From contig JADJCR010000002.1 in the NCBI GenBank assembly GCA_016703125.1, forward strand, positions 1 through 64,000: a DNA stretch of 64,000 bases. Direction: 5' to 3'. The position numbers were made by a program, and so were the translations under genes. How positions within the stretch are numbered: the first letter of the stretch is position 1; every line of letters starts with the position of its first letter. The notes under the pieces are model-generated. The model made no database searches and was not told the DNA's origin. It saw only the letters and a program-made list of their open reading frames with translations. This DNA comes from Micrococcales bacterium (GTDB lineage: Bacteria > Actinomycetota > Actinomycetes > S36-B12 > UBA10799). Positions 1 through 9,200 of this stretch are shown here, piece by piece.

Positions 1-749
1 TGCGCCTCGTGGGTGTCGGCGGCTGTGGCCACGACGTCGTGCCACCACAGGTCCCGGCCCTCGTGCCAGTCGACGGTGTCGCCGGTGCGGCGCACCACGA
101 TGACCTTCTCCACGCTGGGACAGTGCTCGAGTGCCTCGTCCACGGCGGGCTTGAGCGGCATCGACGAGCCACGCCGGAACTGCCCATCGGTGGTGATGAC
201 CACCTTGGCCTCGGCGTCGTCGATGCGGCTGCGCAGTGCCTCTGCGGAGAAGCCGCCGAACACCACAGAGTGGGGCGCGCCGATGCGGGCGCAGGCCAGC
301 ATGGCCACGACGGCCTGCGGGATCATCGGCATGTAGATCGCCACCCGGTCGCCGGCCTCGACGCCGAGGTCGGTCAGCGCGTTCGCGGCCTGGGCCACCT
401 GCTTGGCCAGTTGCGCGTAGGTGATCTCCTGGGCTGCACCGTTCTCCGGCTCGAAGATGATCGCGGTGCGCGAGCCGAGACCGGCGTCCACGTGCCGGTC
501 GACGCAGTTGTACGCGACGTTGAGCCGGCCGCCCACGAACCACTTCGCGAACGGGGCGTCGGACCAGTCGAGCACCTCGTCCCACGGCTGCGTCCAGTCG
601 AGACGCTGCGCCTGCTCGGCCCAGAAGCCGAGCCGGTCGACGGCCGCCTCGTCGTAGATGGCCGGGGTGATGGTGGACTGCGCGACGAAGTCGTCGCTGG
701 GCGGGAAGCTGCGGGTCTCGCTGGCGAGATTCGCGAGGGTGTCGGTCAT
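1..749 (-). CDS. acs: acetyl-CoA synthetase, N-terminal part (cut by window edge)
   Basis: AMP-forming acetate:CoA ligase, which activates acetate to acetyl-CoA through acetyl-AMP in the cytoplasm. The 249 visible residues begin MTDTLANLASETRSFPP and contain family blocks such as FAKWFVGGRLNVAYNCVDRH, IYMPMIPQAVVAMLACARIGA and HSVVFGGFSAEALRSRI. The adenylation core lies beyond the left edge. It is the third gene of a minus-strand set behind DUF485 and actP, with a 97 bp gap, so uptake and activation of acetate are encoded together. The ATG at 747-749 is preceded by a purine-rich stretch. Confidence 0.95.
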   Translation of the reverse strand, partial: MTDTLANLASETRSFPPSDDFVAQSTITPAIYDEAAVDRLGFWAEQAQRLDWTQPWDEVLDWSDAPFAKWFVGGRLNVAYNCVDRHVDAGLGSRTAIIFEPENGAAQEITYAQLAKQVAQAANALTDLGVEAGDRVAIYMPMIPQAVVAMLACARIGAPHSVVFGGFSAEALRSRIDDAEAKVVITTDGQFRRGSSMPLKPAVDEALEHCPSVEKVIVVRRTGDTVDWHEGRDLWWHDVVATAADTHEA

Positions 750-846
750 GGGTGGGGCCTTTCGTGGGTCTGCGGGATGACGGGTGATGAGGCGTCCGGG
801 TGGCGGGGCCAACTTCACGCCACCCGGACGCCTGCTCAGGGGGAGG

Positions 847-2466
847 TCAGTGCGCGACGGTGGCCTTCTCGGCACCCGCGCCGGTCAGCGACCGGACCTC
901 CATCTCGGCGAACTTCACCGCGTCGGACTTGGTCGGGTCGGTCACGCTGCCCAGCCAGCCGAGGAAGAAGGCCAGCGGGATGGAGATCAGCCCCGGGTTG
1001 TCCAGCGGGAACCAGTGGAAGTCCACGCCCTGAAGCATCGACGGGCTCTTCGTCGCGCCCTCCGGGATCGGCTTGCCCGACACCACCGGCGAGAAGAGGA
1101 TCAGCGTGACCGAGGAGATCAAGCCGCCGTAGATGCTCCACAGGGCGCCACGCGTGGTGAAGCCCTTCCAGAACAGCGAGTAGAGGATCGTCGGCAGGTT
1201 CGCCGAAGCCGCCACTGCGAAGGCCAGGGCCACCAGGAACGCGATGTTCTGGTCCTTGGCCAGGATGCCACCGATGATCGCGAAGACCCCGATCACGACC
1301 GCCGCCCTGCGCGCCACCTTCACCTCGGCGTCGGCCGAGACCTGGCCGCGCTTGATGTAGTTGTTGTAGACATCGTGGGCGAACGACGCGCTGGCGGTGA
1401 TCGTCAAGCCGGCCACCACCGCGAGGATGGTCGCGAAGGCGACCGCGGAGATGAAGCCCAGCAGCAGCGTGCCGCCGAGTTCGTAGGCCAGCAGCGGCGC
1501 CGCGGAGTTCGCCCCGCCCGGCGCGGCCTTGATGACGTCGGAGCCGACCAGAGCGGCGGCACCGAAGCCCAGCACCAGGCTGAACAGGTAGAACAGGCCG
1601 ATCAGGCTGATCGCCCACACCACGGACTTGCGGGCCTCCTTGGAGGTCGGGACCGTGTAGAAGCGCATCAGCACGTGCGGCAGGCCCGCGGTGCCCAGCA
1701 CCAGGGCCATCGACAGCGAGATGAAGTCGATCTTGCTCAGCGTGTTGACGCCGTACTTCGCGCCGGGCTCCAGGAGCTTCTCACCCAGCGGGCTGTTGCC
1801 GGCGGCCGCACCCATGACGTCGGAGAGGCTGAAGCCGTACTTGCTGAACACCCAGAACGTCATCAGGGCGGCACCGGCGATGAGCAGCACGGCCTTGATG
1901 ATCTGCACCCAGGTGGTGCCCTTCATCCCGCCGACGAGCACGTAGACGATCATCAGCACGCCGACCACCGCGATCGTCAGGGACTGCCCGACGTTGCCCG
2001 TGACCCCCATGAGCAGGCTCACGAGGCCCCCGGCACCGGCCATCTGGGCCAGCAGGTAGAAGAAGGAGACCGCCAGCGTCGAGATGGCTGCCGCCATCCG
2101 CACCGGACGCTGCCGCATGCGGAACGCGAGCACGTCGGCCATCGTGAATTTGCCGGTGTTGCGCAGCAGTTCGGCCACCAGCAGCAGGGCCACCAGCCAC
2201 GCCACGAGGAAGCCGATGGAGTAGAGGAAGCCGTCGAAGCCGGTCAGCGCGATCGCCCCGGTGATCCCGAGGAAACTCGCGGCTGACAGGTAGTCACCGG
2301 CGATGGCGGTGCCGTTCTGGCCGCCGGTGAAGGACCGGCCGCCGGTGTAGTAGTCGGCGGCGGTCTTGTTCTGGCGCGAGGCCCGGATCACGATGACCAT
2401 CGTCACGGCGACGAACGCCAGGAAGATGGCCATGTTCACCACGGGGCTGCCTGCAGTTGCATTCAT
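847..2466 (-). CDS. actP: cation/acetate symporter (sodium:solute symporter family)
   Basis: A 539-residue membrane protein of the SSS family, most like ActP, which imports acetate and other short monocarboxylates with sodium. Many hydrophobic helices are visible. The family segment TAADYYTGGRSFTGGQNG follows the first helix, and GDYLSAASFLGITG is also present. Length matches full ActP. The ATG overlaps the stop of the DUF485 gene by 4 bp (ATGA), which suggests translational coupling, and acs follows. Substrate assignment rests on family resemblance plus the acs neighbour. Confidence 0.93.
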   Translation of the reverse strand: MNATAGSPVVNMAIFLAFVAVTMVIVIRASRQNKTAADYYTGGRSFTGGQNGTAIAGDYLSAASFLGITGAIALTGFDGFLYSIGFLVAWLVALLLVAELLRNTGKFTMADVLAFRMRQRPVRMAAAISTLAVSFFYLLAQMAGAGGLVSLLMGVTGNVGQSLTIAVVGVLMIVYVLVGGMKGTTWVQIIKAVLLIAGAALMTFWVFSKYGFSLSDVMGAAAGNSPLGEKLLEPGAKYGVNTLSKIDFISLSMALVLGTAGLPHVLMRFYTVPTSKEARKSVVWAISLIGLFYLFSLVLGFGAAALVGSDVIKAAPGGANSAAPLLAYELGGTLLLGFISAVAFATILAVVAGLTITASASFAHDVYNNYIKRGQVSADAEVKVARRAAVVIGVFAIIGGILAKDQNIAFLVALAFAVAASANLPTILYSLFWKGFTTRGALWSIYGGLISSVTLILFSPVVSGKPIPEGATKSPSMLQGVDFHWFPLDNPGLISIPLAFFLGWLGSVTDPTKSDAVKFAEMEVRSLTGAGAEKATVAH

Positions 2467-2816
2467 CGGTTGGTTCCTTCCAGGTCCTCACGGATCTCCA
2501 TGGCCAGCGGGTCGAGCTTGCGGTTGGCGTGGCGCACGTACAGCCACGTGATGAGCCCGGTGGACACGAACTGCAGCAGTCCGAAGATGACGCCGCGGTT
2601 GACATTGCCCCAGACCGGTTGCGCCATCCACTGGGGCGCGAACACCGCGGTCAGCACGAAGGTGAAATACCAGACGAGGAACGCCACGGTCATCGGGAAC
2701 GCGAACCCGCGGTACCGCTTGCGCAGCTCGATGAACTCCGGACTCCTCTGCGCCTTGACGTACGCCTCCGGATCGGGGACGCCCCCGACCTTCAGCGGAT
2801 CCTGGTTGATGGTCAT
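2463..2816 (-). CDS. DUF485 small membrane protein of the acetate permease operon
   Basis: A 117-residue protein starting MTINQDPLKVGG. It has a short soluble N-terminus containing SPEFIELRKRYRGFAFPM, then two hydrophobic helices (about residues 40-62 and 75-97), the DUF485 pattern. In many bacteria this family (for example YjcH) sits directly before actP and is thought to act as its accessory subunit. I chose the ATG at 2816 over an upstream one because the DUF485 motif begins just after it and an AGGGA-like ribosome site lies a few bases before it. Confidence 0.9.
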   Translation of the reverse strand: MTINQDPLKVGGVPDPEAYVKAQRSPEFIELRKRYRGFAFPMTVAFLVWYFTFVLTAVFAPQWMAQPVWGNVNRGVIFGLLQFVSTGLITWLYVRHANRKLDPLAMEIREDLEGTNR

Positions 2817-3165
2817 GGGTCCCTGCCTTTGCGTTCGAGTGGAGCGGGTGCTCCGGTGGTGACACGTTATGGACCCCCCGGGCCCGCCGGAACCCGTTGA
2901 CGGGCCCCTTGCGGCCAGTGGTGTGATGCGGCCCACAGGTGGTCGGCGGGCATGCGACGAACGGCGCGGGGACGACGACGAACGGCACGGGGGTGGCGGT
3001 CATTGTGACGAAGGTGCGGGGCCCTGGCGGTGGTTTGTCACGACGGTGCGCGGTCCGCCGGCCCACACCCCGCACCGTCGTCGCAGAACGGGCCGGGTGG
3101 GACGCACCATCGCCACAATCGCGTGGGGTCTTGAGCCGGTGATCATGTAACGCCATGATTGGGCG
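2817..3165. other. intergenic region between the acetate operon and a divergent SHOCT gene
   Basis: No coding signal that I trust on either strand. It lies between divergent transcription units, so it should hold the promoter of the DUF485-actP-acs operon and that of the SHOCT gene. I see no clear paired -35/-10 boxes and no strong inverted repeat. Confidence 0.5.
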
Positions 3166-3728
3166 GTGAACACCACCACCACGATCCTGGTCTCCGTCAT
3201 CGTCCCGGTCGTCATCATCATCGGCGCCCTGTTCTTCGTCCGCAACGCCACCGGCGGCGGGAGGAAGAAGCAGGAGCAGGCGATGAACCTCGCCGCCTCC
3301 GGGAAGAAGGCGCGGGCGAAGATCCTGCGCATCGACCCCACCGGGATGGTCATCAACAACATCAACATCCAGTGCTGGCTGACGTTCCTGCTCGAACCGC
3401 TCGACGGTTCGCCCGCTTTCCAGGCCCAGAAGAAGGTCGTGGTCCCGCAGACGAACATGCCGCGGGTGGGCGACATGTGGCCGGCCTGGTACGAAGCCAA
3501 CGATCCGAACACGTTCGCGGTCGGCATGCCCGATGGCGCCTCGCCGGAGCAGATCCCGCTCTTCCGCGAGTTCGGCATCCCGCACCCCCTGGATGCGTCA
3601 TCGCAGGCAGCTCCCGCCCCGACGACGGCCCCGTGGACGAGCTGCAGCGCCTGGCCCAGATGAAGGCGGACGGCCTGCTCACCGACGAGGAGTTCGCCGC
3701 GGCGAAAGCCAAACTGCTCGGGGGCTGA
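3166..3728 (+). pseudogene. membrane-anchored SHOCT-domain protein, frameshifted
   Basis: From the GTG at 3166 the protein begins MNTTTTILVSVIVPVVIIIG, one transmembrane anchor, followed by a soluble region up to FGIPHPLDASS. In that frame it runs out of sense and stops at 3663. The typical C-terminal SHOCT motif (DELQRLAQMKADGLLTDEEF, ending AKLLGG) is present in another frame and ends at 3728, so one indel lies between about 3600 and 3640. SHOCT domains are short oligomerisation motifs. The shift could be a sequencing error, since both halves look well preserved. Confidence 0.75.
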
Positions 3729-3797
3729 ACGGCCCTTAGCCCGTGTTCCGGCAGCACCCGCGGCTACCGTGAGCACCCCGGCGACGGGAGGAGTCCG

Positions 3798-4454
3798 ATG
3801 GCCGCAAGAACAGGGGTTGCGGTGCTGGCCGTCGTCCTCGGCATCGCACTGGCGGGCGCGGGCACTGCGACCGCCGCCCGGTTCATCACCAGCAAGGACA
3901 TCAAGAACGGCACCATCAAAGCCAAGGACCTGTCGCCAGGGCTGCGCGCACTCAAGCGAACCGGCGCCCGGGGCCCCAGGGAGCCCCGGACCCAGGGAGA
4001 CCCCCGGACCCAAGGGAGACCAGGGGCGGCCAGATCTCGCCTGTTGACCTTCGCGGATTCCGCGGTGAACGGCCGCATCACCCTGTCCGGCGGCAACCAG
4101 GTCGTCACATCCACCGCCCAGCAACTCGACCAACGCCAACGGCGCCATCGGCGGACCACTGGCGACTCCCGCCGGGCCCGGGAAGTTCACGTGACCCAGC
4201 ACCGTCCGGGTGAAGACGCAAGGAGGGGGTAGCTACACCTGCGCCCTGCAAGTCTCCAGTAACGGCAGCAGCTTCTTCGACCTCGACGACAGCGAATCGT
4301 CACCACCAGCGTTCTGCGCCTATCAATAGCCCAGGGCGCTTTCCTCAACAACACCCCCGTGTCCTGGAACTACCGGGTGGTCTGCAATGGCGCGGCGACC
4401 CGGAAGGTTATCGATGCCGACCTCACCGTGATCGGCGCGGTGCAGGCTCTGTGA
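3798..4454 (+). pseudogene. secreted collagen-like repeat protein, multiple frameshifts
   Basis: Starts with a clear signal peptide (MAARTGVAVLAVVLGIALAG, then AGTATA) and the common actinobacterial segment RFITSKDIKNGTIKAKDLSP. A Gly-Pro-rich collagen-like stretch then appears in a second frame (PGAPGSPGPRETPGPKGDQG). Later segments such as VKTQGGGSYTCALQVSSN and the tail SWNYRVVCNG...DADLTVIGAVQAL are again in different frames, ending with a TGA at 4452-4454. At least three indels are needed to rebuild one protein. It is a decayed gene or an error-rich stretch of assembly. Confidence 0.7.
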
Positions 4455-4457
4455 GAC

Positions 4458-5942
4458 TCAACTCTGATCGCGCAGGGTCCGCTTCAAACCCTCGGTGATC
4501 GCGCGCAGCACCGAAACCCGGGCGAAGTACTTGCTGTTGGCGGGGATCACGTGCCACCGCGCGCCGTCGGTGGTGGTCCGCAGCACCATCTGGTCGATGG
4601 CCTGCACGTAGTCGTCCCACTTCTCGCGGTTGCGGTAGTCCTCTTCGGTGATCTTGTGCTGCTTGTACGGAGTCTGCTCGCGCGCCTGGAACCGGGCGAG
4701 CTGCTCCTCCTGGGAGATGTGCAGCCAGAACTTGGCCACGAAGTAGCCGCGTTCCACCAGTTGCGACTCGAAGTCGTTGATCTCGTCGTAGGCGCGCTGC
4801 CATTCCGAGGGGTCGGCGAAACCCTCGACCCGCTCCACCAGCACCCGGCCGTACCAGGTGCGGTCGAAGATGGCGAACCTTCCGGCCGGCGGCAGGTGCC
4901 GCCAGAACCGCCACAGGTAGGGGTAGCGCAGTTCCTCCGGGGTCGGCGCCGCCACCGGAATGGTGCGGTAGTCGCCCGCCTCCAGTGCCTGCGTCACTCG
5001 CCGGATCACCCCGCCCTTGCCGGCGGCGTCCCAGCCTTCGAAAGCCAGCACAGTGCTGATGCCGCGGCTCCGCGCCTCGATCGACAACTTGTACAGCCGG
5101 CGTTGCTGCTTCGCCAGTTCCCGGCGGTAGGTCTGCTTGTCGAGGTCCTGCGTCAGGTCCACGCCACTGAGCACGGTCGTCTCGGCGTCGAGGTCACCGA
5201 AGACCGACTGCGCCACCGACGGCCCCGTGACCGGCTTCTGCTCCAGCCGCGCCGTCAGTGCCGCCAGGATGGTACGGGCCACGGTGAGGTCCCGGTAGCG
5301 GTCATCGGTGGACTCCACGATCGTCCACGGCGCGCCAGGTGCGCTCGTCTCGCGCAGGATGCGCTCCACCACCGGCAGGGACGGGCTCATCTTTTCCAGT
5401 GCAGCCCAGTCGCGCTGGTCGATCCACCAGCCGGTCGCCGGGTCCTTCTCCGCCGCACGGAGCTTCCTTCGCTGCTTCTTCTCCGGGGTGTGGAGGAAGA
5501 ACTTGAGGACCAGCGCGCCGTCGGCCACGAGTTCGGACTGCATGACGGCAACGTGGCGCAGCCACTTGCTGAAGTCCTCCTCGGTGATCTCGTCATTGAC
5601 GCGCATCGACGCGGTGCGCATCAGCCCGCCGGCGAAGATGGCGCACTGCCCCTTGGGCGGCAGCGCATGCCAGAGCCGCCACAACGTCGGCCGCTCCGCC
5701 TCCTCCTGGGTGTGCTCGGCGAACACCCGAGTACTCACGAAGCGGGTGTCCATCCACTCGTTGAGCCGGTTGACCATCTCGTTGGCCGCGAGCCGGTCGT
5801 CGCCCGCGATCCAGATGATGACGGGGAAGTCGGCGTTGCGCAGGTCGTACTGCGCATTGACCAGGCCGACCCGGATGTCGGGGACTGCGGCTTTGTACTG
5901 CTCCTTGGCGACTTTGTTGCCGACTTCGGAAACCTCGAGCAT
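4458..5942 (-). CDS. pap: polyphosphate:AMP phosphotransferase (two PPK2 domains)
   Basis: 494 residues with two tandem PPK2 kinase domains. The C-terminal copy keeps the Walker A-like motif GWDAAGKGG (about residues 303-311) and the lid and Walker B region FDRTWYGRVLVERVEGF. The N-terminal copy has a degenerate loop (WIAGDDRLAANEMV). That arrangement is typical of class II PPK2 enzymes that make ADP from AMP with polyphosphate. Probably cytosolic, linking polyphosphate stores to nucleotide energy. The start ATG at 5942 follows a GGAGG ribosome site. I see no operon partner. Confidence 0.9.
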   Translation of the reverse strand: MLEVSEVGNKVAKEQYKAAVPDIRVGLVNAQYDLRNADFPVIIWIAGDDRLAANEMVNRLNEWMDTRFVSTRVFAEHTQEEAERPTLWRLWHALPPKGQCAIFAGGLMRTASMRVNDEITEEDFSKWLRHVAVMQSELVADGALVLKFFLHTPEKKQRRKLRAAEKDPATGWWIDQRDWAALEKMSPSLPVVERILRETSAPGAPWTIVESTDDRYRDLTVARTILAALTARLEQKPVTGPSVAQSVFGDLDAETTVLSGVDLTQDLDKQTYRRELAKQQRRLYKLSIEARSRGISTVLAFEGWDAAGKGGVIRRVTQALEAGDYRTIPVAAPTPEELRYPYLWRFWRHLPPAGRFAIFDRTWYGRVLVERVEGFADPSEWQRAYDEINDFESQLVERGYFVAKFWLHISQEEQLARFQAREQTPYKQHKITEEDYRNREKWDDYVQAIDQMVLRTTTDGARWHVIPANSKYFARVSVLRAITEGLKRTLRDQS

Positions 5943-6060
5943 GGGCGGACCTCCTGGGTTGCCGACGAGTATTCCAACTCCGGGGGGTCGGGCGCGTGGT
6001 GAACGGAAGGTGAGCGACGAATGTACGGGTTCGGCGCTCGGGAGCCGCCGCAGCCCAAGG

Positions 6061-6149
6061 CGGGAGTGAAACCTCCACCCGGGAGGGATACAGACCGGTT
6101 CGATCGCTCCCCGGTTTCCGGATCACTCCCGGCTGCAGCTGGCGCGCAC
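6061..6149. repeat. nested-stem intergenic element, copy A
   Basis: The outer stem is CGGGAGTGA (6061-6069) with TCACTCCCG (6123-6131). The inner stem is formed by CACCCGGGAG (6076-6085) and ATCGCTCCCCG (6103-6113), separated by exactly 17 bases. A second copy lies at 60717-60801 with the same two blocks, the same 17-base spacing and a differently sequenced outer stem. GCGCGCAC follows in both. Copy A lies 75 bp beyond the stop of the large VWA gene and about 120 bp before pap. It may be a structured RNA, a 3' processing or termination signal, or a REP-like repeat. Confidence 0.65.
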
Positions 6150-6223
6150 TCCGGGCCCACCGGCGCCCGGCGGACCGGTTGGACCACTCCCCACTGAAGG
6201 CAGCGGCCCACCAGCGCCCGACG

Positions 6224-9200
6224 CTACGGCCTGATCACCCAGGTCCGCCGCCACGTGTTGCGGTTCCACGTGTCCTTGTACTTCGGCTTCGGAACGGCAG
6301 TGATCCACACGGTGACCTTGACCTTGCGGTAGCCGAACACCTTCACCTTGACCGCGCCGTTCTTGGTCACCTTGGTGCGACAGTAGCTGACCTCACCGGC
6401 GGCAGAGCTTCCAACTGGACGGCACTTGGTGCGGTACTTCAGCGTGCCGTACTTGTTCGTCTTGGACGCCTTGACGCAGGTGCCGCCCTTGCAGTTCTTG
6501 ACCGGGTCGACGTTGATCGGCAACTGCTTGGTCACCGTCACCGTGGCCTTCGCCACCGCGGACACGTCGGCGCCCACGACCTGACCGGCGTTCCACGGCG
6601 AACCGGTGGCAGTCACTGTGTTCGTGGTCTTCTTCGTGATCCGCGTCGTGCAGGTGTAGATCCACGTCTTGTCGGGCCAGCCCTCGCCGCTGGCCGAGGA
6701 GGTCAGCAGGCCGTCGCCGTTGTCGTCGCCACTCACGTACGTCACCGGCGAGCACTTGTCGTCGCTCATCCGGATGTTCGCCAGCGGCATCGTGCCGGCG
6801 TTGGTGACCTCGTAGCGGTAGGTGACCTTGCCGCCCTCGTCCACCTGCGTCGCCGATGGCGTCTTGGTCACCGCGATCGCGGGGTTCAAACGACCACCCA
6901 CGACCAGGACCGTCACCGATGTCGAGTCCGTCACCTTCCCGCCGCTCGGCGTCGTGCCTGTGGCTTCCGCGACGTTGGTGGTGTCGTCGGTCAGCGGGCT
7001 CACGCACCGGAACGTCCACTCGTCACCCGGCTTCATGACCCCGTCACCGTCGTCGCCGGAAACGTAGGTCACGGGCGCGCACTTGTCGTCGACGACAGTG
7101 ACGTCGGTGAGATCGACGGTGCCGTCGTTCATCGCGGTGTAGGTGAAGGTCACCGGGGTGCCCTTCGGGACCAGTTCCGCGCTCGGGCTCTTCTTGATGG
7201 CGATGCTGCCCTTGTAGCTCTTCACCGTCGCGTGGTCGGAGTCCTCCGCAAGCCCACCGAGGATGGGCTCGACGGCGGTGACCACCACGGTGTTCGTGAC
7301 CGTGCTGATGCCGTTGAAGACGGCCTTGCACGTGTAGATCCACGTCTCGCCGGGATCCACCATGCCGTCGCCGCTGGTGTCACCGGACTGGTACTGCACC
7401 GGTGCGCACTTGTTGTCGGTGACGTCCAGGACATCCATCGGTACGGTGGCAGCGCCCGAGGTCACCTCGTAGGTGTAGGTGACCTCCGTGCCCAACGGGA
7501 CCAGCAACGTGCCGTCCTTCATCACCCCGCCAGGAGCCGACGGGGTCTTGGTGATGGCGATGCCCTTCTGGATCACCTCGACGTCGGCGGTGGCGGTGGC
7601 CTGCATCGGCTCACCGGTCTGCTTGTCCCCGCTGTCCGGGCTGGCAGCGATGAACGGCGTGCCGGTGAACGTCGCAGTATTGGTGGTGTCGGCGCTGATC
7701 GGCATCGAACACAGGTAACGCCACGACTCGCCCACGTCGAGCACCGCGTCGCCGCCGACGTCCCCGGAGTGGTAACCCACCGGCGAGCACGTGTCATCGG
7801 TGATCCAGTCGTCGAGTCCGGCCGGACCCTCGAAAGGCGTCTGCCCGGTGTTCGTCGCGACGTAGGTGTACGTCACGCCAGTGCCCGGGTAGACCACGGG
7901 CTGGTCAACGGTCTTGACCAGATCGAGGGCCGGTACGAGCACCTCGACGGTAGCCGTGTCAGTGGCAGTGATCTGCCCGTCAGGCCCCTGCATCGTCGCG
8001 AGCGCCACGTTCGTCGCCGTGTTGGCCGTCATCGCGCTCACCGTGCACGTGAATGACCACGACTCGCCGGGAGCCATCGTCGGTGGGGTGCCGCCGCTGA
8101 CGTACGTAACGGGACTGCACCTGTCGTCTTCGATCGTGTCGTTGAGGGCCCCGACGGTGTTCACGTTCACGTTCCCGGAGTTCGTCACGGTGTACGTGTA
8201 GATCACCGGCTTGCCCTCCAGCACCACCTGGCGGTCCGGCGTCTTCACAAGCGTGATCTGCGGGTCGTACTCGAAGAAGTCGGCGAACGTGCACACCGCC
8301 TGCTCTCCGGGCGCCAGATCCACCGTGGCCCCGAGTTCCGGGGTGTAATCCACGGCCGCCGCGGTCCCGACGCAGGTCGGGTGCTCGCCCTCCGGGCCGT
8401 CGAGGTACCAGTCGGCCGGCAGGTCTACCTCCGCGACGGTGTACTGGCCGGCGCTCAGACCGGTGGCGCTGCGGCTCTGCTGGTCGCGCAGCGTGAAGTC
8501 GGCACCGGCGGTCCACTCGAAGTCGAAGTCCTGCGACGGGTCGTCCGGGGCCTCCTTGACCACCGTGAGAGTGGCGTCCTTGACGTCGGTGAACGTGCAG
8601 GTGATCGTGTCACCGGGGTCGATGTTCACGTCGACGTGGCCCCCGGCAGCGGTGAAGTCCGTGCTCCCCACGACATCGCCACCGTTGACGCACTCGATGT
8701 CCGTGAGGTTCCAGCCGGCCGGCAGCGGTCCCGGCTCGGCGAAGCGGAACGACTCACCGTCGGCTGCCGGATGCACGGTCATCGTCTTCACCGCGATGTC
8801 ACCGTCAGGTGCCAGCGTGAACGACTCGTCTGCGGGGCTCACCCCACCGTCGTCGCCACTGGCCGCGAAGGCGAACTGCGTGCCGTCGGCGGGATCGGCG
8901 GCCTTCACGATCTGGACCGTGGCGGCTGGGACCTTGACGTCGCTGTAGGTGCAGTCGACGTCCTCACCGGCACCCATCGTGAAACTCGCCTCGCCGGTGG
9001 CCAGATCGTGGGCCGGACCCGTGGTGCCGTCACAAGTGATGTCCGACAGCGACCAGCGGTCCGGCGCGGCGGTCGGCACGTCCTCGGTGACCGTGATCAC
9101 GGTGCCCGCGACGATGCCCGCGTACACCTGCGGGCTCCCGCCGCCAGTCAGTGAGAACGTTCCCGGGGTGACGCCGGTGGCGGTGAAGTCGAACCCCCGC

